Of a DNA stretch of 64,000 bases, positions 34,349-43,154 are shown in pieces (within the stretch, counting starts at the first letter, position 1; the number at the start of each line of letters is the position of its first letter). The translations under genes and the position numbers were made by a program. The stretch spans positions 23,490-87,489 of the forward strand of contig JAKPOP010000004.1 of NCBI GenBank assembly GCA_029547805.1. Reading direction: 5' to 3'. This DNA comes from Deltaproteobacteria bacterium. Its GTDB lineage: Bacteria > Myxococcota_A > UBA9042 > DTJE01. Under the pieces are notes generated by a model. That model saw only the letters and a list, made by a program, of their open reading frames with translations, had not been told where the DNA came from and did no database searches.

Positions 34349-34837
34349 ATGAGCGACCTGCTGTCCGAGTCCCCGTCCCTGCCCTTGCTGGAACGACACC
34401 GGACCCCTCCCTCGGGGGAGGAGATCCTGGATCGCTTTGTCGAGCGGTATGCCTCCCGGCCTCTGGGGGCCAGGGTTGGCGCCGTTGCGGCGGCTCCGGT
34501 GCCGGAGCCGGCTTCGGAGGAGCCGACGGTGCTGTTCACGATGCCAGCGGTTCCCGAAGTCTCCCCGGAGCCGATCTCGGGCACCGACCACGTCGAGGAA
34601 GAGGCGACCCGGATGTTGGAGGTGCCGCCCGAGGCCCCGGAGGAGGGGAGCGGGACTCCCACCATGGCCTTCGAGGCGATGCCCGGGGAGGCGCCGGAGG
34701 AGGCGACCCGGATGCTGGAGGTGCCGCCCGAGGCCGAGGAGGATGGAGGACCCGGGAGCGATTCGTCCGGGACCCCGACCATGGCCATGGTGCCCGGTGA
34801 CGCCTCGAAGAAGCGCAAGAAGCGTCGCCATCGGTAA
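34349..34837 (+). CDS. Acidic low-complexity protein with repeated Thr motifs
   Basis: 162 residues, no recognised domain. After ~45 residues with some helix (GEEILDRFVERYASRPLG) the chain is acidic and Pro-rich. The segment EEATRMLEVPPEA occurs twice, and GTPTMA also occurs twice. The C-terminus is strongly basic (KKRKKRRHR). Repeated Thr in an acidic context resembles sites read by FHA domains after Ser/Thr kinase action, but that is inference. GGAG precedes the ATG by about eight bases. Convergent with the IPT/TIG lipoprotein gene. Confidence 0.6.
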   Translation: MSDLLSESPSLPLLERHRTPPSGEEILDRFVERYASRPLGARVGAVAAAPVPEPASEEPTVLFTMPAVPEVSPEPISGTDHVEEEATRMLEVPPEAPEEGSGTPTMAFEAMPGEAPEEATRMLEVPPEAEEDGGPGSDSSGTPTMAMVPGDASKKRKKRRHR

Positions 34838-34870
34838 GGCCACCCGGTTTCGGGGCGGGTTCCTGGGGCC

Positions 34871-37800
34871 TCAGCGCAGCGCCCGCACCGCCTGCACCAC
34901 CCATCCCTGCCAGGGAAGCGACGAGAGGCTCGCCTCGTCCCACTGGTCCAACTGGAAGCCCCGGAGGGCGATGCCCAACAGTCGGACCACCACGGTTCCC
35001 GAGGGAAGGTCCGGCAGGGCCGGCAGGGAGGGGGAGAGAACGGGAGAGGCGGCCTGGAGGTCCGGCAGGTCGATCCGCCGGACGAAGGGGGCGGCGGAGA
35101 TGGCCCACTGGGGTCCTCCCTTGAGGCCGTAGATCCGGAACGACTGGAACGAGGGCCAAGGGGGCCCCTCGAGGGTCCAGATGATTCGCCGCGTCGCCCA
35201 GGGAAGCCCCGGAAGGGGGTCCTGGAACCGGGGGATCTGGAGAAAGGGACCCAGGGTCAGGCGGTCCGCCAGCACCGCCGTCACGGCCCCCCCGGATCCG
35301 GGCAGCAGGGCGACGACCTCGCCCTCCTGGGACGGGAGCGACAGGGGCGAGGCCGAGGTCCCGTCCACCCGGACCAGTGCGCCGCCGGTGCCTCCCAGCA
35401 CGATGCTGCCGTCGGGGAGCAGGGCGACGCTGTGGAGGTCCTGCTGGACCCCCGTGTCCAGGGGGAGGAAGGTCCCCTGGGAGTCCCCCAGCAGGGCCGT
35501 GCCCCAGCTTCCCACCACCAGCGGCAGCCCCAGGACCGTCCCGACCCCCAGCAGGTCCCGGTCCGTGGGCGCCGGCTGGACGGTCCTGGCGGAATCTCCG
35601 ACCATCCGGACCACGAGGCCCCGGTCCCCGACCCCGATCACGGTGCCGTCACCCAGGGTCGCCAGGGCCCGGAGGGACCCGGCGTCGCCGTAGGGAACCG
35701 CCGTCCATCGACCGGCGCCGTCCCGGACCAGCAGGCGACCGCTTCCGGTGGTCCAGGCCCTTCCGTCGGGGGTCAAGACCACCGCCTCCAGGTCCATGGC
35801 TCCCGGCAGGGCCTCCTGGGTGACCTCTCCCCCAGTTCCCAGGCGCCAGAGGGACCCGGCGTCGCCCGCCGCCAGCAACACTCCGTCCTGGAAGGCGCAG
35901 GCCCGCAGTGACTGGGTCCCCAGGGAGGCCACGGGGGTCACGTCTCCTTCCGGGGACAGGGACCAGACCCGCCCCCGGGCCCCGACCAGGAACCCCCCTC
36001 CCTCGGGACGAGCACAGGCGCCCAGGGGTTCGGGCAGCACCTCCGGCGCCAGGGGCCGGACGCCGTCCCGGGAGACCTGGACCAGGGCCTGGGAACGCCC
36101 CGGTCGCCAGTCCGGAATCTCGACCGCCGAGTAGGGCATGGAGTCGGAGGTCCCCGAGGCCGCCTCCCCGTAGACGTAGTACACCGCATCGGCCAGGGAC
36201 CCCACGAGGTCCCGGGGCAGGCCCTTGAGGCGCATCCGTTCGCCGTCCACCGACTCGATGGGGTCCCAGAGGCGGATCACCCCGTCGGACCCCAGGTCGA
36301 GGGCCACCAGCACCTGGTGCCGGTTGGGGCCATTGGGCCCGCCGGGGGCGTTCACGAGTCGGATGTCGATCTCCCGGTCCAGGGGGATGTCCAGGGGGAC
36401 GTCGATTCCCTCGGTGACCCGGGCCGACGAGACCGGGACATGCCGGACGACGCCCATCGCCACAGGGTCGAAGGCCCCGGTGTCGAAGCGCCGCACCCCG
36501 CCGACGCAGTAGACCGCCAGGTCTCCCAGGCGCGTCGAGAGGGCGTAGGTCCCCTCGGGGCCCACCACGGACCCGGGTCCCAGGTTCCGCAGGGCACTGA
36601 AGGGCCCCCGGACCGACGTCCCGCAGGTGACCTCCGGGCGACCCACCGCCGGAAGGCAGCCGTTCCGACCCCCGGTCCCCTGCTGGCACGCATAGCCCTC
36701 GGGACAGTCCTGCTGCCGCACGCACTCGGTGGCGCAGTGGAAGCCCCCGCCGCCCGTGGAGACACAGAAGGCCCCGGGGCCGCACGTGGCATCGTCGCTG
36801 CACGGCGTGCAGAGGACCGGGTGCACCAGGGGCCGGTCGGCGCAGGAGGCCGGCGGCGCCAGCAGGTACTTGTCCACTCCCCGCACGGTGCCAGTGACGA
36901 TGGCCGGGCCCAGGGTCGTCCCCGGGGACCCGCCGCCGCCCTCGCTCGGGATCGTCGTGTCGATCAGGAGGGTCAGGTTCTCGGCATCGACGCCGGCCAG
37001 CATCGCCACCGAGTAGTCCTCCCGGGTCGCCGTGACCTGCAGGGGCCCCGACAGGTCCTCGTCCGAGAAGGTGACCTGCCCCCGGTCGTCGGTGCGACCT
37101 CGGAAGGGGGTGTCCGGCGACGCGCCGAGCATCACGAAGGCCTGGGGCACCGGGCGGCCCGTCTGGGAGTCCGCGACGGTGACGTGCACCGACCCCGCGA
37201 TGGGCTCCCCCCAGACTCCTCCCAGGTAGCCTGCCGGGTCGAAATACCGGAAGGCCGAGAAGAGGACCCGCCGGGTGCCGTCGGGCCAGCGTGCCTCGAC
37301 GTCCACGAGCCCCGTGTTCTCGGCCCTGGGAGTCTGGACCACCAGGCGGGCCGGGTCCGTGGCATCCAGCACCAGGGCTGGCTTCCCGCCAAAGAGCACC
37401 AGGACGTCGGGGCCCAGACCCGATCCCACCAGAGAGACGCGGTTCCCCCCGGCCCAGGACCCCTCGGAGGGACTCACCGCCACCAGATCCGGTTCCCCGT
37501 CCCCGTAGACGAAGGCACCCGGAAGCACGACCTCCCGTCCCCAGGCCGTGACCACCCGGATGTCCCGTCGACCCGGGCTCGAGGGTCCGATCCGGACCCG
37601 GATCGCCGTCGGGGAGGGACCGGCGACGATGGGAGCCGGCCGGGGCCCCACGAAGACCTCCTGGACTTGATCCAGTCCCTGGCCTCCAAGGGTCACTTCG
37701 ATCCCGCCGGCCAGGGGACCGTGGTCCGGGTCCACCGACTCGAGCGTCACGTCGGGCAGGTAGCGCCATGCCTCCCGCAGCCGGCCGCTGCCCAGGGGCC

Positions 37801-38956
37801 CCGCCACCTCCACGTCCACGACCCCCGGCGACCCGGGTGGCGTCCGGACCCGCAGGGTCCGTCCCCCTCCCTCGACCGCCTCCAGGATCGCCTCCCGGCC
37901 GCCGAAACGAACCGTGAGCAGTTCCGGGACATATCCCTCGAGCCCGATCACCGTCAGGACCGCCTCGTCCCCGCCCCCCGCGAGGCCCTCCCGGGGCTCG
38001 ATGGCCAGCACCTCGGGGGTCTCGGGGATCGACGACCCTTCGGGCAGCGCCACCACGCAGGCGGGCCGTGTGTCCGTGCCCCCGGGGCTGTCGGCCGTGA
38101 CGTCCACCGTCCCCGGGTCCCGCAGGGACAACCCGAACACCCGCAGGGTGTCCTCGGCCTCCGTCGTCTCCTGCGGATTCCCGGCCGTGAATCGGATCCG
38201 GGCCCCCTGCAGTCCCGAACCCAGGAGGCGCACCTCCCCGTGGAAGGGAACCTCGACCACCGGCGGGTCGCAGGCGCCGACCACCGGGCGGTCGTGGTAG
38301 CGGAAGCCCCGGCGCAGACCTGCCGTTCCCGAGTCGTTGACCACCCGGACCTCCCGGAGGCCCGCCCGGCCCGGGGGCGTGAGCCCGATGATCCGGTCCT
38401 GGTCCAGGACCTCGACGTCCTGTGCCTGGCGGCCGCCGATGAGCAGGCGCGTCTCGGGCGTGAAGCCGTGCCCGCGGACCGAAACGGGGGTGCCGCCGGT
38501 GGAGGGGCCCTCGGCCGGCAACACCTCCAGCACCTCCACGGTGGCCTCGTAGAAGAAGGCCCTCTCCAGGCGGACCAGACGCCGATCCGGCCAGACGACC
38601 GTGATCGGCACGAACCCTGCGGGATGGGGCGGGGTCCGGGCCCGGATGGTCGTATCGTTCGTGACCAGGACCTCCGAGGCCTCGGTTGACCCCACCAGCA
38701 CCGTGCAGCCCTGCTGGAAGCCCGTCCCGGTCACCTCGATCCGGGTGCCCCCGGCGACCGGGCCTCTGGCGGGCACCACCGAGGCGATGGACAGACCCGG
38801 GGGCCCCAGGTCGCGGCCGCCGGGCGCGTCGGACGGATCGCCGGGGTCCTGCCCCTCGACGGCATCCAGCGTGCCGCCCCCGTGGGGGAGGTCGTTCCAG
38901 GAGCATCCCGCCGCGACCAGCAGCAGGACCGACACCACGCGGACGACCGGGCTCAT
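34871..38956 (-). CDS. Large IPT/TIG-domain lipoprotein
   Basis: 1361 residues. The signal MSPVVRVVSVLLLVAAGC gives lipidated Cys18, followed by an Asp/Gly/Pro spacer. Residues ~50-570 contain about six IPT/TIG Ig-like repeats, each starting VxPxxGPxxGG (PARGPVAGGTRIEVTGTGF, PDHGPLAGGIEVTLGG). Then come a carboxypeptidase-regulatory-like domain (~578-650), a Cys-rich segment with CSDDATCGPGAFC (~700-770) and a long beta region (~955-1260) whose repeated short strands (GDRGLVVRMVG, GTGGALVRVDG) look like a beta-propeller. The ATG at 38956 has GGAGGG five bases upstream; the in-frame start at 39004 would bury the signal. Probably surface-exposed and adhesive or sensory; unknown. Confidence 0.85.
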   Translation of the reverse strand: MSPVVRVVSVLLLVAAGCSWNDLPHGGGTLDAVEGQDPGDPSDAPGGRDLGPPGLSIASVVPARGPVAGGTRIEVTGTGFQQGCTVLVGSTEASEVLVTNDTTIRARTPPHPAGFVPITVVWPDRRLVRLERAFFYEATVEVLEVLPAEGPSTGGTPVSVRGHGFTPETRLLIGGRQAQDVEVLDQDRIIGLTPPGRAGLREVRVVNDSGTAGLRRGFRYHDRPVVGACDPPVVEVPFHGEVRLLGSGLQGARIRFTAGNPQETTEAEDTLRVFGLSLRDPGTVDVTADSPGGTDTRPACVVALPEGSSIPETPEVLAIEPREGLAGGGDEAVLTVIGLEGYVPELLTVRFGGREAILEAVEGGGRTLRVRTPPGSPGVVDVEVAGPLGSGRLREAWRYLPDVTLESVDPDHGPLAGGIEVTLGGQGLDQVQEVFVGPRPAPIVAGPSPTAIRVRIGPSSPGRRDIRVVTAWGREVVLPGAFVYGDGEPDLVAVSPSEGSWAGGNRVSLVGSGLGPDVLVLFGGKPALVLDATDPARLVVQTPRAENTGLVDVEARWPDGTRRVLFSAFRYFDPAGYLGGVWGEPIAGSVHVTVADSQTGRPVPQAFVMLGASPDTPFRGRTDDRGQVTFSDEDLSGPLQVTATREDYSVAMLAGVDAENLTLLIDTTIPSEGGGGSPGTTLGPAIVTGTVRGVDKYLLAPPASCADRPLVHPVLCTPCSDDATCGPGAFCVSTGGGGFHCATECVRQQDCPEGYACQQGTGGRNGCLPAVGRPEVTCGTSVRGPFSALRNLGPGSVVGPEGTYALSTRLGDLAVYCVGGVRRFDTGAFDPVAMGVVRHVPVSSARVTEGIDVPLDIPLDREIDIRLVNAPGGPNGPNRHQVLVALDLGSDGVIRLWDPIESVDGERMRLKGLPRDLVGSLADAVYYVYGEAASGTSDSMPYSAVEIPDWRPGRSQALVQVSRDGVRPLAPEVLPEPLGACARPEGGGFLVGARGRVWSLSPEGDVTPVASLGTQSLRACAFQDGVLLAAGDAGSLWRLGTGGEVTQEALPGAMDLEAVVLTPDGRAWTTGSGRLLVRDGAGRWTAVPYGDAGSLRALATLGDGTVIGVGDRGLVVRMVGDSARTVQPAPTDRDLLGVGTVLGLPLVVGSWGTALLGDSQGTFLPLDTGVQQDLHSVALLPDGSIVLGGTGGALVRVDGTSASPLSLPSQEGEVVALLPGSGGAVTAVLADRLTLGPFLQIPRFQDPLPGLPWATRRIIWTLEGPPWPSFQSFRIYGLKGGPQWAISAAPFVRRIDLPDLQAASPVLSPSLPALPDLPSGTVVVRLLGIALRGFQLDQWDEASLSSLPWQGWVVQAVRALR

Positions 38957-38975
38957 GGAACCCTCCAGAGCAGTC

Positions 38976-39004
38976 ATTATGGAGTTTCCCCCCATTGTGG
39001 GCAA
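38976..39004 (-). promoter_or_regulatory. Sigma-70-type promoter of the IPT/TIG lipoprotein
   Basis: On the minus strand TTGCCC (39004-38999), 17 bases, CATAAT (38981-38976). This is close to consensus and places the start near 38969, a ~13-base leader with the GGAGGG site. Confidence 0.55.
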
Positions 39005-39011
39005 AGGTCCC

Positions 39012-39028
39012 GGGGACAGTCACCGAAT
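39012..39028 (+). repeat. Dispersed repeat GGGGACAGTCACCGAAT, intergenic copy
   Basis: Identical over 17 bases to 29256-29272, with partial similarity for another ~18 bases. It lies eight bases upstream of the -35 of the minus-strand lipoprotein promoter. Confidence 0.6.
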
Positions 39029-39310
39029 GATCGTATCCAACCTGCCGGAACTATGGAACATCTGCCCTCTTGGGGCCCGGCACCGGGGCCCGGTCGAGGG
39101 GCCCCGTTCCGCCTGCGCCGGTCGACGGCACCCCGAACCGGGGCCCGACCGCGTGAGCCTTCGGGACTGTCAACCTGGACGCTTCCAGGGAAGGGCCGGT
39201 GCCAAAATGTCATTCTTGCGTCTCCAGGAGGGACCGCCGGTGCCCAGGACTCGCCTCCGGGAACCGCCTGTCGTCCGGGCTGTCGGCCGGTCCTCGTCCC
39301 GGGACCGTGA

Positions 39311-39326
39311 TGGTATGAGGCTTGCA
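39311..39326 (+). promoter_or_regulatory. Sigma-54 (RpoN)-type promoter of the gsp operon
   Basis: TGGTATGAGGCTTGCA matches the -24/-12 pattern TGGCACG-N4-TTGCA with the invariant GG and GC at the correct distance. Predicted start is near 39337, giving a ~33-base leader with GGGAGGGGAGG before gspC at 39370. No -10/-35 pair competes in this stretch. Confidence 0.55.
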
Positions 39327-39369
39327 GGAATGGCCCCGGGCCCTTTCGGGACGAGGGAGGGGAGGCCGG

Positions 39370-40299
39370 ATGCAGGACTTCCTGAGGCGTCATTTCTGGG
39401 TCGTTCATCTGCTGGCCCTGGGCATCGCCTCGGCCCTGGCAGCCGGTCTGGTGGGGGAGGTCGCGGCCGTGGTGCTCCTGAAGCCCGCCCCGGTGACGGT
39501 TCCCAAGGCCGAGGCCGGGGTCGCCTCTCGTCCCGTGAAGCCCGACCCTGCGCCCTCCCTCGTCTCCCTCCTCGGCGATCGGAATCTCTTCAACGGAGAG
39601 CCCCCGGAGCCGGTGGCCGAGGAGACGGGGGAGGAACAGCCCGGGGCCGGACAGGGACTGGAGGGGCTCAACGTGGACCTGCTGGCGACGCTGGTCGCGG
39701 TTCCCCGGGAGTGGTCCCTGGCGACGATCCGGGTGGACGGGACCTCCCGGCTGGTCCGGCTCGGGGTGCTGGTGGCGGACCGGGCCGAGGTGGTGGAGAT
39801 CGCGCCTCGTTACATCGTGCTCCAGGAAGGGGAGAACCGGAAGGTCGTCCGCCTCTGGGACCCGAAGGGTGCCGACAAGCCGTCTCCCAAGCCTGTGGCC
39901 TCCGCGGGACCCGGCTCCCCCGCGCCCTCGACCCCTCCTCCGGGCAGCGACTTCTCGAAGGGCGTCAAGAAGACGGGCGCCAACGAGTACCAGGTGGACC
40001 GGGGGATGCTCGAGGAGAATCTCCAGGACCTCTCGAAACTGGGCATGCAGGCCCGGATCGTGCCGAACTACGAGGGGGGGCGCTACGCGGGGTTCCGGCT
40101 CGTGGGGGTTCGCCCGGACAGTCTCTACCGGGCCATCGGCCTGGAGTCGGGGGACCTGATCCGGCGGGTCAACGGATCGGAGATCGACACCCCCAACAAG
40201 GCCATCGAGCTGTTCGAGCAGTTGCGGAGCAGCAGCAACATCGCCCTGGACATCGAGCGCCGGGGCCAGAAGGTGACGCTGACCTACCAGATCAAGTAG
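39370..40299 (+). CDS. gspC: Type II secretion protein GspC
   Basis: 309 residues. Inner-membrane protein that links the T2SS platform to the GspD secretin. One N-terminal transmembrane helix (VVHLLALGIASALAAGLVG), an HR domain around SLLGDRNLF...LLATLVAVPREWSLATI, a Pro/Ser linker, and a C-terminal PDZ domain (GFRLVGVRPDSLYRAIGLESGDLIRRVNG). Start at 39370 follows GGAGG; an upstream in-frame start adds only low-complexity residues before the helix. First gene of a 12-gene gsp operon. Confidence 0.92.
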   Translation: MQDFLRRHFWVVHLLALGIASALAAGLVGEVAAVVLLKPAPVTVPKAEAGVASRPVKPDPAPSLVSLLGDRNLFNGEPPEPVAEETGEEQPGAGQGLEGLNVDLLATLVAVPREWSLATIRVDGTSRLVRLGVLVADRAEVVEIAPRYIVLQEGENRKVVRLWDPKGADKPSPKPVASAGPGSPAPSTPPPGSDFSKGVKKTGANEYQVDRGMLEENLQDLSKLGMQARIVPNYEGGRYAGFRLVGVRPDSLYRAIGLESGDLIRRVNGSEIDTPNKAIELFEQLRSSSNIALDIERRGQKVTLTYQIK

Positions 40300-40342
40300 G
40301 GGGATGCGGGGTCGTCGCGAGGCTCCCGGAGCGGAGGGATTC

Positions 40343-43144
40343 ATGAAGCGGATCGGGATGGTGTGGTTGGGCGGCGGAATGGCGGCATTGCTGGTCCTCG
40401 CCTGGGGTGAGGGCTCTCCGACGGCTCAGGAGAAGAAGCCCAGGTCCGGGACGGGAACCGGGGTGCTGCCCCGGACGCGGACCCTGCCGCCACCGACGAT
40501 CCCCGGACAGGCGACACCTCCCCAGGTGGCGCCTGCCCAGACGCCGGGAGGGGCGTCGGGAGGTCCGACGGCGGCACCAGGGGCCGCTCCGGGGACCGCA
40601 GTGGGCGCCGGTGCCCGGGGAGGGCGACCCTCCTCGGCCCCGGCCGCGGTTCCCGCCGAAGAGACCCAGGAGACGGTGACCTTCAAGACCAACTTCCAGG
40701 GGGACGAGCGCTGCGTTGCGATGCCCCTGAATGCCAAGGTCACCCTGGACTTCGAGGAGGCCCCCCTCTGGGACGTCGTGAAGTTCATCGCCTGCATCAC
40801 CCAGCGGAACTACATCGTTGCCGCCAACATGAAGGCCGGCAAGAGCATCACGATCCTCTCGACCACCAAGGTCACCGTCTACGAGGCCTACCGGGCCTTC
40901 CTGTCGGCCCTGGACGTCAACGGACTCACGGTGGTTCCCGCGGGGCCCTTCTACAAGATCGTCGAGACGGCCAAGGCGAAGTCCGAGCCGGTTCCCCTCT
41001 ACGGCAGCCGGGACGCGGTGCCCGACGAGGATCGGCTGGTGACCCGCATCGTTCCGCTGCGCTACATCGACGTGAAGACCCTGGAGCCCGTGGTGTCCAA
41101 GTTCAAGACCGGTGCCGGGGACATCACCTCCTACCCGCCGGGCAACAGCCTGATCATCACGGACCTGGGGCGCAACGTGAACCGCATCCTCCAGTTCATC
41201 GCCGAGCTGGACGTCCCCACCGGCAAGGAGAAGATCTGGGTGCGCCCGATCCAGTATGCCAGCGCGGCGGAGATGGCCAACCTCGTCACGACGCTGTTCG
41301 GGGACAAGGCCGGGGGCAAGGGCACCGCGACGACCCGGGCGCCGGCCGCCGGGCAGCCCGCCGGCAACCAGCCCCAGGTGGCTCCGACCGAGGGAGCGCA
41401 GATCGAGGGCCCCATCTCGGTCTCCAAGGTCATCGCCGACGAGCGGACCAACTCCCTGATCATCGTGGCGACACCTGCGGCCTACCTCCGCATCGATCAG
41501 TTGCTCCGGAGGATGGACGCCCCCATCGAGGGAGAGGGTCAGATTCACATCTACTACCTGGAGAACGCCGCCGCCGAGGACATCGCCTCGACGCTCCAGG
41601 CCCTTGCCTCGGGGACCGCGGCCCGGAAGGGCGGTGGCAAGGGCGGCGGAACGGCACCGGCCAGCCCGGCCCCGGCGGCGGGAGGCGGCGCCGCGTCCCT
41701 CTTCAGCGGGGAGGTGCGGATCACCGCCCACAAGCCCACCAACAGCCTCGTGATCGAGGCGAGCCTGAAGGACTACCTGTCGATCAAGCGGGTCATCCAG
41801 CAACTCGACGTGCGCCGGAAGCAGGTCTACGTCGAGGCGGTGATCATGGAGATCTCTTCCAACAAGGATCGGAAGGTCGGGATCTCGGGCAGCGGAGGGA
41901 CCTCCTTCAACATCGGGGGCAACAGCGTGCCCCTGCTGCTGGGCATGGGTGGCCTGGGCATCTCGGGCCTGGACATGAACCAGTTGAACAAGGGCGGCCT
42001 GGCGATCGGCCTCACCGGCCCCCTGGTGGACGTGGCGACGGGCACCACCGGGTCCAGCACCACGGCGGGGGCACTGGCCCTGCCGTCCTACGGCTTCCTG
42101 ATTCAGGCCTTCCAGTCCAACTCCGACGTCAACATCCTGTCCACGCCCCACATCTTGACCATGGACAACGAGGAGGCCGAGATCGTCGTCGGCAAGCAGA
42201 TCCCCTACCAGGCCAGCAGCCTCGGGGGCAATCTCACCGGCCTGCTGTCCAATACGGGACTGCTGGGAGGCGCCCTGGGCGGCACCACCGGCACGACCAC
42301 CGGCACCTCGGCCCTGGGGGGGCTCGCCACCAGCCTTCTCGGCGGCTACGGCGGCTATGGCGTGGGGGCCTACGTCCAGCGCATCGACGTGGACCTGACC
42401 CTCAAGATCACCCCCCAGATCAGCGAGTCGAACTTCGTCCGACTCCAGATCCAGCAACAGATCGACGACGTGGAGGCCCTGGACGCGAGCCTGGGTCCCA
42501 CCACCTCGAAGCGGAAGGTCAGCAACACGGTGGTCGTGCGGGATCAGCAGCCCGTCGTGATCGGCGGCCTGATCCGGGACATCGAGGTGACCGGCGTGGA
42601 CAAGGTGCCCTTCCTGGGGGACATCCCGGTCCTGGGCGTGCTCTTCCGCAAGACCGCGAAGCGCACCGAGAAGCGCAATCTGCTCATGATCATCACGCCC
42701 TACATCATCGAGGACCCCTCGGACCTCCGGCGCATTCACGAGCAGAAGATGGAGGAGATGCGCCAGTTCGCGGAGTACATGGCCACCCGGAAGAAGGAGA
42801 TGGAGGGGGCGGTGGACTACCGCAAGAAGACCGGAGTGCTCGAGGACATCCGGCGGACGATGGACCGGGTCCGGAAGGACCGGGAACTCCTGGAGCAGTC
42901 CCGGTTCGAGGAGGTGGACCGGGTCGGGCCCGCCGAGACCCACGACCTGGATTACGACCCCTTCCAGCAGGGTTCGGACGCTCAGGGCGCGGCCTCCGGC
43001 GCCGAGACCTCCGGGACCGCGACTCCAGGGGGTGCGACGCCGCCGGTGCCCGAGACCGGTGGAGACAGCGGTGCACCCCCGCCGCCGGCCCCGGTGCCAG
43101 ATGCCGGAGCCCCGGTGGACCCCGGGACGCCAGGCGGGGAGTGA
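40343..43144 (+). CDS. gspD: Type II secretion secretin GspD
   Basis: 933 residues, long for the family. It forms the outer-membrane channel. After a signal peptide comes a ~75-residue Pro/Gly/Ala linker. An N0-like domain starts near residue 111, then N1-N3 domains with NSLIITDLGRNVNRILQFI and NSLIIVATPAAYLRIDQLL. The secretin core runs from ~494 to 788, with QQPVVIGGLIRD, VPFLGDIPVLGVLFR and LLMIITPYII. A ~145-residue tail follows (charged helix, then Pro/Ala-rich). Gly-rich insertions occur before N3 and within the secretin gates. GGAGGG precedes the ATG. Confidence 0.95.
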   Translation: MKRIGMVWLGGGMAALLVLAWGEGSPTAQEKKPRSGTGTGVLPRTRTLPPPTIPGQATPPQVAPAQTPGGASGGPTAAPGAAPGTAVGAGARGGRPSSAPAAVPAEETQETVTFKTNFQGDERCVAMPLNAKVTLDFEEAPLWDVVKFIACITQRNYIVAANMKAGKSITILSTTKVTVYEAYRAFLSALDVNGLTVVPAGPFYKIVETAKAKSEPVPLYGSRDAVPDEDRLVTRIVPLRYIDVKTLEPVVSKFKTGAGDITSYPPGNSLIITDLGRNVNRILQFIAELDVPTGKEKIWVRPIQYASAAEMANLVTTLFGDKAGGKGTATTRAPAAGQPAGNQPQVAPTEGAQIEGPISVSKVIADERTNSLIIVATPAAYLRIDQLLRRMDAPIEGEGQIHIYYLENAAAEDIASTLQALASGTAARKGGGKGGGTAPASPAPAAGGGAASLFSGEVRITAHKPTNSLVIEASLKDYLSIKRVIQQLDVRRKQVYVEAVIMEISSNKDRKVGISGSGGTSFNIGGNSVPLLLGMGGLGISGLDMNQLNKGGLAIGLTGPLVDVATGTTGSSTTAGALALPSYGFLIQAFQSNSDVNILSTPHILTMDNEEAEIVVGKQIPYQASSLGGNLTGLLSNTGLLGGALGGTTGTTTGTSALGGLATSLLGGYGGYGVGAYVQRIDVDLTLKITPQISESNFVRLQIQQQIDDVEALDASLGPTTSKRKVSNTVVVRDQQPVVIGGLIRDIEVTGVDKVPFLGDIPVLGVLFRKTAKRTEKRNLLMIITPYIIEDPSDLRRIHEQKMEEMRQFAEYMATRKKEMEGAVDYRKKTGVLEDIRRTMDRVRKDRELLEQSRFEEVDRVGPAETHDLDYDPFQQGSDAQGAASGAETSGTATPGGATPPVPETGGDSGAPPPPAPVPDAGAPVDPGTPGGE

Positions 43145-43154
43145 GGGGAGGACC

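Larger units (their letters stand above)
38957..39369. other. Intergenic region between IPT/TIG lipoprotein and gspC
   Basis: 413 bases between divergent genes. It holds the lipoprotein promoter (38976-39004), a dispersed repeat copy (39012-39028) and the sigma-54-type site (39311-39326). Between about 39050 and 39300 I see no gene, hairpin or operator that I can defend; enhancer-binding-protein sites would be expected here if the sigma-54 promoter is real. Confidence 0.6.

Noticed and set aside
34343..34843. A 166-residue minus-strand frame opposite the acidic protein
   Set aside because: Both frames are open because of the GC-rich repeats. The plus frame has a ribosome site and the right position after alaS; the minus frame is Arg/His/Gly-rich without features.
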